DNA from: Thiobacillus sp. | Lineage (GTDB): Bacteria > Pseudomonadota > Gammaproteobacteria > Burkholderiales > Thiobacillaceae | Assembly: GCA_020217265.1 (NCBI GenBank) | Contig: JAIWOS010000091.1 | Location: 1 to 15,461 of the forward strand | DNA length: 15,461 nt | Direction of reading: 5' to 3' | Shown here: piece after piece, positions 1 to 7,752 of the stretch | Numbering within the stretch: the first letter of the stretch is position 1 | Layout: every line of letters starts with the position of its first letter | The notes under the pieces: model-generated | The model's database searches: none | The model's input: the letters and a program-made list of their open reading frames with translations, nothing else | What the model was told of the DNA's origin: nothing | Program-made: the position numbers and the translations under genes

Positions 1-1
1 C

Positions 2-913
2 AAACCCGGAGTCCCGCAGATCTACTGGACCCGCCTGAATTTTGCGCGGGAGGAATGGGGTGGCTCCGACGCGCAGGTGCAGGCCGTGCTCAAGCAGGCG
101 AAAGCGGCCGGGCTGGACGAAGCCGTGCTGCTGAACATGCACGATCTGTACGTGGCCCGCCCCTGGAAAACGTCGGTGCCGGGCGCGGCGCGCGCCTACT
201 GGGAACGGGCGATTCAGGAACATCCCACGCACAGGCGGCTGGTGCACCTGCGTGACGATTTCATTCGCATGGGGAACTGGCGCGAGGCCCTGCCCGTGGC
301 CTCCCGGCTGATCGCCGACTATCCCGGCCATGCCGACGACTTTTACTGGCGGGCCCGCATTCATGAGGGCGCAGGGCAGGTCGCCGAAGCGCGCGCCGAC
401 TACGAGACTGCCGCGCTCATGGGTCACGAGCTGTCGCTTCAGGGCGTGATGCTGGCGCATCTGCGCGGCGGCCTGGGACTGACTGAAAAATCCTTCGACG
501 CGGCCGTGTCTCTGTGTCGTTACGGAGCCGCCCTCGGGCTCGGTGTCGGGGCCAACTGCATCGGGTCGCTCTACGACGAAGGCGGACGCGAAGGCGTGCC
601 GCATCGCAACGACATCGCGCAATCGCTGGCCTGGCATCTCGTGGGCGCGCGCGGCGGACACTACAACTCCCAGCATGACCTGGGCTGGTTGTTGTATACC
701 GGCCGGGGCGGGGTGGCTGACGCGAAGCAGAGCCAGGCACTGGGGGTGTTCTGGCTGCGCCGTGCGGCCGAGCAGAACCACGTGTTTGCCAAACGCAAGC
801 TGGAAGAGGCTGGCATCCCCGAGCAGGAACCGCAGCCGATGCGCTGGCGTGATGTCCTCGATGCCGATTCGGTCGTGGCTGCGGCCTACGCCCTGATCAG
901 GATCGTTTTTTAG
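2..913 (+). CDS. TPR/Sel1-like repeat protein with DUF4034-like N-terminal part (5' partial)
   Basis: The frame is open to the left edge, so the true start lies outside the window. The GTG at 77 is only an internal possible start, and the residues before it (YWTRLNFAREEWGGSDAQ) look like conserved protein. The WGGS segment followed by a helical stretch resembles DUF4034 proteins. Downstream come helical repeats: a TPR-like part (YWERAIQEHPTHRRLVHLRDDF; ASRLIADYPGHADDFYWRARIHEGAGQVAEARADYETA) and then Sel1-like repeats (GANCIGSLYDEGG; SQHDLGWLLYTGRGGVADAKQSQALGVFWLRRAAEQNHVFAKRKLEEAG). Such repeats usually mediate protein-protein contacts, but no specific function can be assigned. It ends at TAG 911-913 and is followed by a 135-base gap, so it is probably not part of the flagellar operon. 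The repeat-family assignment is fairly secure; DUF4034 is less so. Confidence 0.75.
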   Translation, partial: KPGVPQIYWTRLNFAREEWGGSDAQVQAVLKQAKAAGLDEAVLLNMHDLYVARPWKTSVPGAARAYWERAIQEHPTHRRLVHLRDDFIRMGNWREALPVASRLIADYPGHADDFYWRARIHEGAGQVAEARADYETAALMGHELSLQGVMLAHLRGGLGLTEKSFDAAVSLCRYGAALGLGVGANCIGSLYDEGGREGVPHRNDIAQSLAWHLVGARGGHYNSQHDLGWLLYTGRGGVADAKQSQALGVFWLRRAAEQNHVFAKRKLEEAGIPEQEPQPMRWRDVLDADSVVAAAYALIRIVF

Positions 914-973
914 GCCCGGGCATCGCTGCCCGCCGCAGAAGCTCCGAATCCTCTGGCGCGGGATGCGATGCAA

Positions 974-1001
974 GGCAGCCGGGCATGGGCCCGAAGCTGC
1001 C
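974..1001. other. Strong bulged stem-loop between the TPR gene and flhB
   Basis: GGCAGC (974-979) plus CGGGC (980-984) can pair with GCCCG (989-993) plus GCTGCC (996-1001). The loop is ATGG and there is a two-base AA bulge, giving an 11-bp stem. No T-tract follows on either strand, so it is not a classical intrinsic terminator. It could separate the upstream gene from the flagellar operon, or lie in the flhB leader. The rest of the gap (914-973 and 1002-1048) shows only a smaller hairpin at 917-932 and no convincing promoter. Confidence 0.5.
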
Positions 1002-1048
1002 GCGCACCCTGGCACGCGTGCTAGACTGCCCCAATACATGAGGCAGGC

Positions 1049-1882
1049 ATGGCCGAGGAGACCGATCTTTCCCGCACCGAACCGGCGAGCGCGAAGCGCC
1101 TGCAAGAGGCACGCCGCGCCGGCGACGTGCCGCGTTCCGCCGAGCTGACGGGCTGGCTGGTGCTGCTGGCGGCGCTCGGCGCCTTCACCTGGCTGGCCCC
1201 GCACCTCCTCGACGCGCTCTCGGGCCTGATGCGTGCTGCCCTGACGCAGGCGGCGCGGCCCACGTCAGTCGTTTTCGCGGATTCGGCCCTGGCCGATGCC
1301 CTGCTGGCTGCCTTGTGGACGTTTTTCCCCTTGCTTGCGATCGCCTTTGTCGTGGCGCTCGTGGCCCCGGTGGCTCTGTCCGGCTGGGTCTATGCGCCGC
1401 AGGCCTCGCAGGCGGACTGGTCGCGGGCCAATCCCTTCAAGTTCTTCGTGCGTGCATGGTCGGTCGATGCCCTGTTCGACGGCGCGCGCACGCTACTGAA
1501 ATGGCTGCTGGCCGGCGCAGTGCTGGCCTGGCTGCTGGCGGATGGCGGGGGCGGATGGCAAGCGCTGGGGGCGGGCGATGTGCGCGCGGCCCTGCCGCGA
1601 GCCGCCGGCTGGGTCGGTCACGGCCTTGCCGCCCTGGTAGGCGCGCTGGCGCTCATTGCCGCGCTCGACGCCGGCTGGCGCTGGTGGCGCTATCTGCGAC
1701 GCCACGCGATGACCTGGCAGGAAGTGCTCGCCGAAGCGCGCGAATCCGAAGTCAGCCCCGAGGTGCGTGCGCGCATTCGCGGGCGCCAGCAGCAGGCGGG
1801 ACGGCGCTCTCCTGCCAATCCGCTCACGGAGAAAACGGGCGCGGACGCCCGGCGCGCATCGATTGACGAGGTGATCGGATGA
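1049..1882 (+). CDS. flhB: FlhB-like flagellar export gate protein lacking the C-terminal autocleavage domain
   Basis: FlhB is an inner-membrane part of the flagellar type III export gate. Its cytoplasmic domain cleaves itself at N|PTH and switches substrate specificity from hook to filament. The N-terminus (EPASAKRLQEARRAGDVPRSAEL) is the classic FlhB/YscU opening. Hydrophobic segments lie near residues 35-50, 87-113, 150-164 and 188-207. The SRANPFKFFVRAWS loop and the juxtamembrane helix MTWQEVLAEARESEVSPEVRARIR (about 221-244) also match the family. The protein then stops at 277 residues, whereas the family is usually about 350-390. There is no NPTH motif; the only NP dipeptide is NPLT at 257-260. 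Only about 25 codons separate the last homologous residues from the flhA start, so a frameshift cannot hide the missing domain. GAGG (1040-1043) supports the ATG, and the stop overlaps flhA as ATGA. Identity as an FlhB homologue is secure; function is uncertain. Confidence 0.88.
   Translation: MAEETDLSRTEPASAKRLQEARRAGDVPRSAELTGWLVLLAALGAFTWLAPHLLDALSGLMRAALTQAARPTSVVFADSALADALLAALWTFFPLLAIAFVVALVAPVALSGWVYAPQASQADWSRANPFKFFVRAWSVDALFDGARTLLKWLLAGAVLAWLLADGGGGWQALGAGDVRAALPRAAGWVGHGLAALVGALALIAALDAGWRWWRYLRRHAMTWQEVLAEARESEVSPEVRARIRGRQQQAGRRSPANPLTEKTGADARRASIDEVIG
1868..1876 (+). promoter_or_regulatory. Shine-Dalgarno of flhA inside the flhB 3' end
   Basis: GAGGTGATC matches nine consecutive bases of the ideal anti-16S sequence and sits two bases before the flhA ATG at 1879, with the GAGG core seven bases upstream. 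It encodes the DEVI residues at the very end of the flhB product, so that tail may be set by the ribosome-binding site rather than by protein function. It fixes the flhA start. Confidence 0.8.
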
Positions 1883-3951
1883 GCGCGCAGGGCGTGATGC
1901 TGCTCGGCATGCCGCTGAACCGCCTGGCGGTGCCGACGCTGGTGCTGTTGATCCTGGCGATGATGGTGCTGCCGCTGCCCACCTTCATGCTCGACGTGCT
2001 GTTCACGCTCAACATCGCGCTGGCGATGATCGTGCTGCTGGTGAGCCTCAACGCGCGGCGGCCGCTGGATTTCTCGGTCTTCCCCACGGTGCTGCTGCTG
2101 ACCACGTTGCTGCGCCTGTCGCTCAACGTCGCCTCCACCCGCATCATCCTCATGCAGGGCCACACCGGGCCGGACGCGGCGGGCAAGGTGATCGAATCCT
2201 TCGGCAATTTCCTCGTCGGCGGCAACATCGCGGTCGGCTTCGTGGTGTTCGTCATCCTCGTCATCATCAACTTCGTCGTCATCACCAAGGGCGCGGGCCG
2301 CATCGCCGAGGTGGCCGCGCGCTTCACGCTGGATTCGATGCCTGGCAAGCAGCTCGCGGTGGATGCCGACCTGCAGGCCGGCTTCATCAACGAGGCCGAG
2401 GCGCGCGCGCGCCGCGCCGACATCGGCCGCGAATCCGATTTCTACGGCGCGATGGACGGCGCGTCCAAGTTCGTGCGCGGCGACGCGGTCGCCGGCATGA
2501 TCATCCTGGGGGTCAACCTGATCGGCGGCGTCGCGGTGGGCCTGCTCCAGCACGACCTCGGCATCTCCCAGGCGCTCGGCCGCTATGCGCTGCTGACCGT
2601 GGGCGACGGCCTGGTCACCCAGATTCCCGCCCTCATCATCTCCACCGCCGCCGGCATCGTGGTGAGCCGGGCGTCGTCCGAGCAGGATCTGTCGCGCGAG
2701 TTTTCCACCCAGGTATTCGGCCGCCCGCAGACGCTTTTTGTGGCGTCAGCAGTGCTGGGCGTGCTGGGCCTGATCCCGGGTACGCCGCACCTGGCCTTCC
2801 TCACCATTGCCGCCGTGCTCGGCGGTCTGGGACTGTGGCTGGGCCGGCGCCGTCCGCGCGTGCTGGATGTCGAGCCGGAAGTGGAAGAGGACGCGCCTGC
2901 GCCGCTCGACGTCACCTGGGATGATATTCCGCCAGTCGACGTGCTCGCGCTTGAAGTCGGCTACCGCCTGATTCCTCTGGTCGACCGCAATCAGGGCGGG
3001 GCGGCGCTCGCGCGCATCACCGAGGCGCGCCGCCGCTTCGCCGCCGACATGGGGCTGGTGGTGCCGCTCATCCGCGTGCGCGACAACCTGGAACTCAAGC
3101 CCAATCATTACCGCATCACACTCAAGGGCGTGGACGTGGCGCACGGCGAGATGCCGGCCAACCACGCGCTGGCGGTGGACATGGGCGACGTGCTCGGGCG
3201 GCTGGAGGGCGCATCCGGCGTCGATCCGCTGACGGGACTTGCCGGCGTGTGGATCGAGACCGGGCGCGAGGAGGAAGCCGAATTGCGCGGCTTCGTGGTG
3301 TTGCAGCCGCAGGACGTCATCGCGCGCCAGGTCGAAGCCGTGTTCCGCCAGCACGCGCCCGAACTGCTGGGACGCACCGAAGTGCAGCAACTGCTCGACA
3401 CGCTCGCGCGCACCCATCCCGGACTGGTCGAGGACGTGACGCCGCGCCACCTGCCGCTCACCACTGTGCAGGCCATCCTGCAGCAGCTCATTGCAGAAAA
3501 CGTCTCGATCCGCGATACCCGCACCCTGTTCGAGACGCTCGCCGCGCGCGCGCCGAAGACGCAGGCCGTGGACGAACTGGTGGAGAGCGTGCGCGCCGCG
3601 CTCGGGCGCAGCATCGTCGATCGCCTGTTCGAGGGCAGCAACAGCCTCGACGTGATCGGACTGTCAGCCGCGACCGAAACGCGCCTGCTTGCCGAAATGG
3701 GGGACGAGGGCGAGGCGCTGCTGTCGCCCGCCACGCTGGAGGCGCTCAACGAGGCCGCCGAGCGCGCACTCGCCGAACAGGAAGCCGCAGGCCACCCGCC
3801 GGTGCTGCTGACTTCGCCCGGCCTGCGCGCGATCCTGTCGCGCCTGCTGCGGCGTCACCTGCCGCGGCTCTCCGTGCTTGCCTACGCCGAAGTTCCCGCC
3901 GATAAAATGGTGCGCATGACAACCGAACTCGCCATCGAGGGCGCGGCATGA
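1879..3951 (+). CDS. flhA: Flagellar biosynthesis protein FlhA (export gate)
   Basis: FlhA forms the export-gate ring of the flagellar type III apparatus in the inner membrane; its cytoplasmic domain docks chaperone-substrate complexes. The protein has 690 residues, the normal family length. The N-terminal half has about eight membrane segments, beginning near residues 15-35 and 38-58. The family signature RLSLNVASTRIILMQGHTG lies near 79-97. The cytoplasmic FHIPEP loop (VVITKGAGRIAEVAARFTLD, then MPGKQLAVDADL) follows, with R141 and D202 (KFVRGDAVAG) at the positions of functionally important residues in Salmonella FlhA. The soluble domain from about 345 is complete (VGYRLIPLVDRNQGG, RVRDNLELKPNHYRI, LTSPGLRAILSRLLRRHLP). 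The gene overlaps flhB and flhF by four bases at each end, implying translational coupling. Nothing in it looks degraded, in contrast to its flhB partner. Confidence 0.98.
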   Translation: MSAQGVMLLGMPLNRLAVPTLVLLILAMMVLPLPTFMLDVLFTLNIALAMIVLLVSLNARRPLDFSVFPTVLLLTTLLRLSLNVASTRIILMQGHTGPDAAGKVIESFGNFLVGGNIAVGFVVFVILVIINFVVITKGAGRIAEVAARFTLDSMPGKQLAVDADLQAGFINEAEARARRADIGRESDFYGAMDGASKFVRGDAVAGMIILGVNLIGGVAVGLLQHDLGISQALGRYALLTVGDGLVTQIPALIISTAAGIVVSRASSEQDLSREFSTQVFGRPQTLFVASAVLGVLGLIPGTPHLAFLTIAAVLGGLGLWLGRRRPRVLDVEPEVEEDAPAPLDVTWDDIPPVDVLALEVGYRLIPLVDRNQGGAALARITEARRRFAADMGLVVPLIRVRDNLELKPNHYRITLKGVDVAHGEMPANHALAVDMGDVLGRLEGASGVDPLTGLAGVWIETGREEEAELRGFVVLQPQDVIARQVEAVFRQHAPELLGRTEVQQLLDTLARTHPGLVEDVTPRHLPLTTVQAILQQLIAENVSIRDTRTLFETLAARAPKTQAVDELVESVRAALGRSIVDRLFEGSNSLDVIGLSAATETRLLAEMGDEGEALLSPATLEALNEAAERALAEQEAAGHPPVLLTSPGLRAILSRLLRRHLPRLSVLAYAEVPADKMVRMTTELAIEGAA

Positions 3952-5084
3952 AAACGCGCACCTTCGTCGCATCGAGCGCACGCGAAGGGCTGGCGCGCAT
4001 ACGCGCCGAACTGGGCGACGATGCGGTGGTGCTTTCCACCCGGCCGCATCCGCAGGGAGTCGAAATTCTCGCCGGTGCCTACGGCGAGCTCGCCGCGCCG
4101 GGCACGAGCGAAGCGCCGGATGCCGCCGGCTCGCGCATCCTCAGCGAACTTGCCCGCTTGCGCGGCCTGTTGCAGAACCAGCTGGCCGGTTTCGCCTGGA
4201 GTGCAAGTCGCCGTCGGGACCCCGCCCGCGTGGCCATCCTGCAAGCGCTCTACGCCGCCGGTTTCGGCGGCGCGCTGGCGCGCACACTGGCGGCGAGGCT
4301 GCCGCGTGGCTCGGAAGGCGAGCCGGCCCAGCGCTGGCTGCGCCAGGTGCTGATCCGCAACCTGCCGGTGCTGCCGGCGGGCCACGACCCGGTCGCCCGG
4401 GGCGGCGCATTCGCGCTGGTCGGCACTACCGGCGCAGGCAAGACGACCACGCTTGCCAAGCTGGCCGCGCGCGGCGTCGAGGTTCATGGTGCAGGGGCGG
4501 TTGCGCTGGTGGCCGCGGACGCCTGGCGCGTCGGCGCCGAAACCCAGCTGCGCATCTACGCCGACCTGCTCGGCGTCGGCTGTTTCGTCGCCCGCGACGC
4601 CGATGCGCTTGCGCGCCTTCTGCCCACGCTCTCCGCGCACCGGCTGATCCTCATCGACACCGCCGGCTTCGCCCCGGCCGACCCGCGCGCGCAGGCCATG
4701 CAGCAGCTCGATGCCCTGGGCGTGCGCCGCGTGCAGGTGGTGGCCGCCGGCCAGCAGGGCGCTGCGATCGAACAGGCGCTCGCCCGCTTCGGGCAAGGTG
4801 CTATGGCCTGCATCCTCAGCAAGCTCGACGAGGCGCCGCAGCCCGGGGCGGCGCTCGACGCCCTCATCCGCCATCGCCTGCCACTGGCCTATGTCACGAG
4901 CGGCCAGCGTGTGCCCGAAGACCTGCATCGCCCCAACGCCGTCTACCTCGTCGACCGCGCGCTGAAAGGCGGGCAGCTTGCCACGCCTTATGCATTGGCG
5001 TCCGAGGACTGGGCGCTGGTCGCCGGCGTGGAAGCCGAACGCGATGCTGCGGACGCGATCGTCGCGCATCGCCATGCCGGCTGA
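3948..5084 (+). CDS. flhF: Flagellar SRP-family GTPase FlhF
   Basis: FlhF is an SRP-type GTPase that sets the site and number of polar flagella; with GTP it dimerises at the membrane and is switched off by FlhG. The N-terminus (MKTRTFVASSAREGLARIRAELGDDAVVLSTR) is typical of the family. The N-G region has the P-loop GTTGAGKTT (159-167), the motif DAWRVGAETQLRIYADLLGV (191-210), the G3 motif DTAG (237-240) and the G4-like SKLDEA (291-296). All nucleotide-binding motifs are therefore present. At 378 residues it is on the short side, with a compact linker around residues 50-90. It overlaps flhA by four bases and the downstream flhG-like gene by 11. A polar or subpolar flagellum is inferred from the presence of flhF. 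Confidence 0.96.
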   Translation: MKTRTFVASSAREGLARIRAELGDDAVVLSTRPHPQGVEILAGAYGELAAPGTSEAPDAAGSRILSELARLRGLLQNQLAGFAWSASRRRDPARVAILQALYAAGFGGALARTLAARLPRGSEGEPAQRWLRQVLIRNLPVLPAGHDPVARGGAFALVGTTGAGKTTTLAKLAARGVEVHGAGAVALVAADAWRVGAETQLRIYADLLGVGCFVARDADALARLLPTLSAHRLILIDTAGFAPADPRAQAMQQLDALGVRRVQVVAAGQQGAAIEQALARFGQGAMACILSKLDEAPQPGAALDALIRHRLPLAYVTSGQRVPEDLHRPNAVYLVDRALKGGQLATPYALASEDWALVAGVEAERDAADAIVAHRHAG

Positions 5085-5724
5085 TCAGGCGGCCGGACTC
5101 AGGCGGCGCCAGTCTGCCCGGCCGCAGCCCGTCATCCATTGCGTGAACGACGCCCCCGACTGCGCGCTGCGCGTGGCGCGCGCGCTCGCACATGCAGGTT
5201 TGACGCCGCTGGTCGTCGACACCCGCGACCGGCTGTTCGGCAAGGCCGCGCCCCAGTCGCTGTTCGACTGGCGTCAGCAGCTTGCACGCCGCCAGCTGCT
5301 CGCCTTGCCGCTGGAGGACGTGACAGGCTGGCACGCGCCGGGCGCGCACGCTGCGGCCGCAGGCTTGCTGGACGCCGCGCGAGATTACGCGGCGCTCGTC
5401 TTCGATTGCACACCGGCCGATGCCGCCGCCACGGTGCATGGAGCGCACGAGTCCGCGCTGCTGGCGGTGCATCCGGGATCGATGCAGACGATCTACGCCT
5501 TGCTGAAAACCCGGGCGGCGACAGGCGGGCTCGATGCGATCCTGACGGGCGAGCCGGGATGCTGCGCCCAGGTGGGCGAGGCCTGCGCGCGTTTCCTCGG
5601 CGCAACGGTCGCCGCTGCGGTGTCGTGCATCGCCGACGAAAACGATGCAATCGCCGCGCTTGCCGTTAGAATGGCGGGCGAGGAGCCGGGCTGCCAACCC
5701 ACATACAGAACGGGAAACCCCTGA
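5074..5724 (+). CDS. FlhG/FleN-like protein with DQAAGLR motif but no Walker A motif
   Basis: FlhG (FleN, YlxH) is a MinD-type ATPase that limits flagellar number; its N-terminal DQAxxLR helix stimulates the FlhF GTPase. The start at 5074 places DQAAGLRR at residues 4-11, as in genuine FlhG, right after flhF. The rest looks like a worn MinD fold: a first strand (PVIHCVNDA), a helix (CALRVARALAHAGL), a second strand (PLVVDTRD), a Walker-B-like strand (YAALVFDCTPAD) and HPGSMQTIYALLKT, which resembles the FlhG PEPTSxTDAYALIK region. Where KGGVGKT should be, the sequence reads NDAPDCAL, so nucleotide binding is unlikely. The protein has 216 residues against about 270-300 for the family. No clear Shine-Dalgarno is seen, so translation is probably coupled to flhF. 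Position and motif support homology, but a full FlhG role is doubtful. Confidence 0.75.
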   Translation: MPADQAAGLRRRQSARPQPVIHCVNDAPDCALRVARALAHAGLTPLVVDTRDRLFGKAAPQSLFDWRQQLARRQLLALPLEDVTGWHAPGAHAAAAGLLDAARDYAALVFDCTPADAAATVHGAHESALLAVHPGSMQTIYALLKTRAATGGLDAILTGEPGCCAQVGEACARFLGATVAAAVSCIADENDAIAALAVRMAGEEPGCQPTYRTGNP

Positions 5725-5727
5725 CAG

Positions 5728-6438
5728 ATGGCCGCTAAACAATCGTCGCAGGACGAACAAATCACCAAGTACGCACCGCTGGTCAAGCGCATCGCCTATC
5801 ACATGATGGCGCGCCTGCCGGCCAGCGTCGAAGTCGACGATCTGATCCAGGTCGGCCTCATGGGCCTGATGGATGCCGTGGGACGCTTCGACGGCACCCA
5901 GGGCGCGCAGTTCGAGTCCTACGCCACCCAGCGCATCCGCGGCGCCATGCTCGACGAGCTGCGCGAGGCCGACTGGCTGCCGCGCCACGTGCGGCAGAAA
6001 TCGCGGCAGATCGAAACCGCCATCCACAAGCTCGAACAGCGCAACGGCCGCGCGCCGACCGAACAGGAAATCTCTGCCGAACTCGGCATGCCCATCGACC
6101 AGTACCAGTCGATGCTGGGCGACGTGAAGTGCTCGCAACTCCTGTACTACGAGGATTTTTCCGACGAGGACAGCGCGAATTTCCTCGAGCGCTATCTCGT
6201 CGACGGCGCCAGCGACCCGCTCGCCGTGCTGGAAGACGAAGGCTTCCGCGACAGCCTCATCGCCGCGATCCATCATCTGCCCGAACGCGAGCGCAGCATG
6301 ATGGGCATGTACTACGAGCAGGACATGAACCTGAAGGAAATCGGCGCGGTGCTGGGCGTGTCGGAGTCGCGCGTCTGCCAGTTGCACTCGCAGGCGGTGG
6401 CGCGGCTGCGCGCGCAACTCAAGATCTGGAAAGACTGA
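5728..6438 (+). CDS. fliA: RNA polymerase sigma factor FliA (sigma-28)
   Basis: FliA directs RNA polymerase to late flagellar promoters (flagellin, motor and chemotaxis genes) and is held by the anti-sigma factor FlgM until the hook is complete. The protein has 236 residues, normal for the family. Region 2 is clear at about 15-85 (YAPLVKRIAYHMMARLPASVEVDDLIQVGLMGLMDA; FESYATQRIRGAMLDELREADWLPR). Region 3 follows at about 92-130, and region 4 at 182-232 has the helix-turn-helix NLKEIGAVLGVSESRVCQLH (201-220). It starts three bases after the flhG-like stop, so it probably shares the operon transcript. A TAGAAT hexamer at 5667-5672 has no matching -35. No flagellar gene follows; the next gene is metabolic. 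Confidence 0.97.
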   Translation: MAAKQSSQDEQITKYAPLVKRIAYHMMARLPASVEVDDLIQVGLMGLMDAVGRFDGTQGAQFESYATQRIRGAMLDELREADWLPRHVRQKSRQIETAIHKLEQRNGRAPTEQEISAELGMPIDQYQSMLGDVKCSQLLYYEDFSDEDSANFLERYLVDGASDPLAVLEDEGFRDSLIAAIHHLPERERSMMGMYYEQDMNLKEIGAVLGVSESRVCQLHSQAVARLRAQLKIWKD

Positions 6439-6450
6439 CCCGGCCGCCAC

Positions 6451-6464
6451 GCGGATAAATCCGC
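6451..6464. repeat. 14-bp inverted repeat GCGGAT-AA-ATCCGC between fliA and maeB
   Basis: A perfect 6-bp inverted repeat around AA begins 12 bases after the fliA stop and directly abuts the -10-like hexamer at 6465-6470. It could be the binding site of a dimeric regulator or a small RNA hairpin at the end of the flagellar transcript. No T-tract follows, so a terminator call is weak. Confidence 0.45.
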
Positions 6465-6470
6465 GATAAT
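6465..6470 (+). promoter_or_regulatory. Putative -10 hexamer (GATAAT) upstream of the malic enzyme gene
   Basis: GATAAT matches five of six bases of the sigma-70 -10 consensus and lies 30 bases before the malic enzyme ATG. No good -35 hexamer lies at 16-18 bases; the closest, CTGACC at 6435-6440, is 24 bases away. If real, it would be the promoter of the malic enzyme-sdh-gltA-suc operon, perhaps helped by an activator at the adjacent inverted repeat. Confidence 0.3.
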
Positions 6471-6471
6471 G

Positions 6472-6489
6472 CGGGTTGTTTCCAACCCG
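6472..6489. repeat. Hairpin CGGGTTG-TTTC-CAACCCG in the maeB leader
   Basis: A perfect 7-bp stem with a four-base loop ends 11 bases before the ATG at 6501. It would fall at or just after the start point of transcription expected from the -10 at 6465. No Shine-Dalgarno is visible between the hairpin and the ATG. It may be an operator or an RNA structure affecting initiation; no T-tract follows. Confidence 0.45.
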
Positions 6490-6500
6490 TCCGCGCCGCA

Positions 6501-7741
<1,241 letters not shown>

Positions 7742-7742
<1 letters not shown>

Positions 7743-7747
7743 AGGGA
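7742..7747 (+). promoter_or_regulatory. Shine-Dalgarno fixing the sdhC GTG start
   Basis: AAGGGA lies five bases before the GTG at 7753. The alternative in-frame GTG at 7732 lies inside the malic enzyme gene and is not spaced correctly from this site, so 7753 is preferred. Confidence 0.6.
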
Positions 7748-7752
7748 TAGAC

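Noticed and set aside
254..913. Possible frameshift or pseudogene status of the first gene
   Set aside because: The frame is open and repeat-like throughout; the missing start is due to the window edge.
917..932. Small hairpin CGGGCA-TCGC-TGCCCG after the TPR gene as an intrinsic terminator
   Set aside because: The T-run precedes rather than follows the hairpin on the + strand, and no T-tract follows on the minus strand.
1010..1027. TGGCACG resembling a sigma-54 -24 element, and TAGACT resembling a -10, upstream of flhB
   Set aside because: The expected GC of the sigma-54 -12 element is missing at the right spacing (AG is found there), and TAGACT has no -35 partner.
1690..1882. A frameshift that could restore the FlhB C-terminal domain
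   Set aside because: Only about 25 codons lie between the last FlhB-like residues and the flhA start, too few for the missing domain in any frame, and flhA itself is intact from its first residues.
3898..3905. GCCGATAA, an exact match to the sigma-28 (FliA) -10 consensus, just before flhF
   Set aside because: No TAAAGTTT-like -35 lies at the required 11-base spacing (the bases there are TGCCTACG), and the octamer is inside conserved flhA coding sequence.
5667..5672. TAGAAT -10-like hexamer upstream of fliA
   Set aside because: No -35 hexamer at 16-18 bases, and it lies within the flhG-like coding region.
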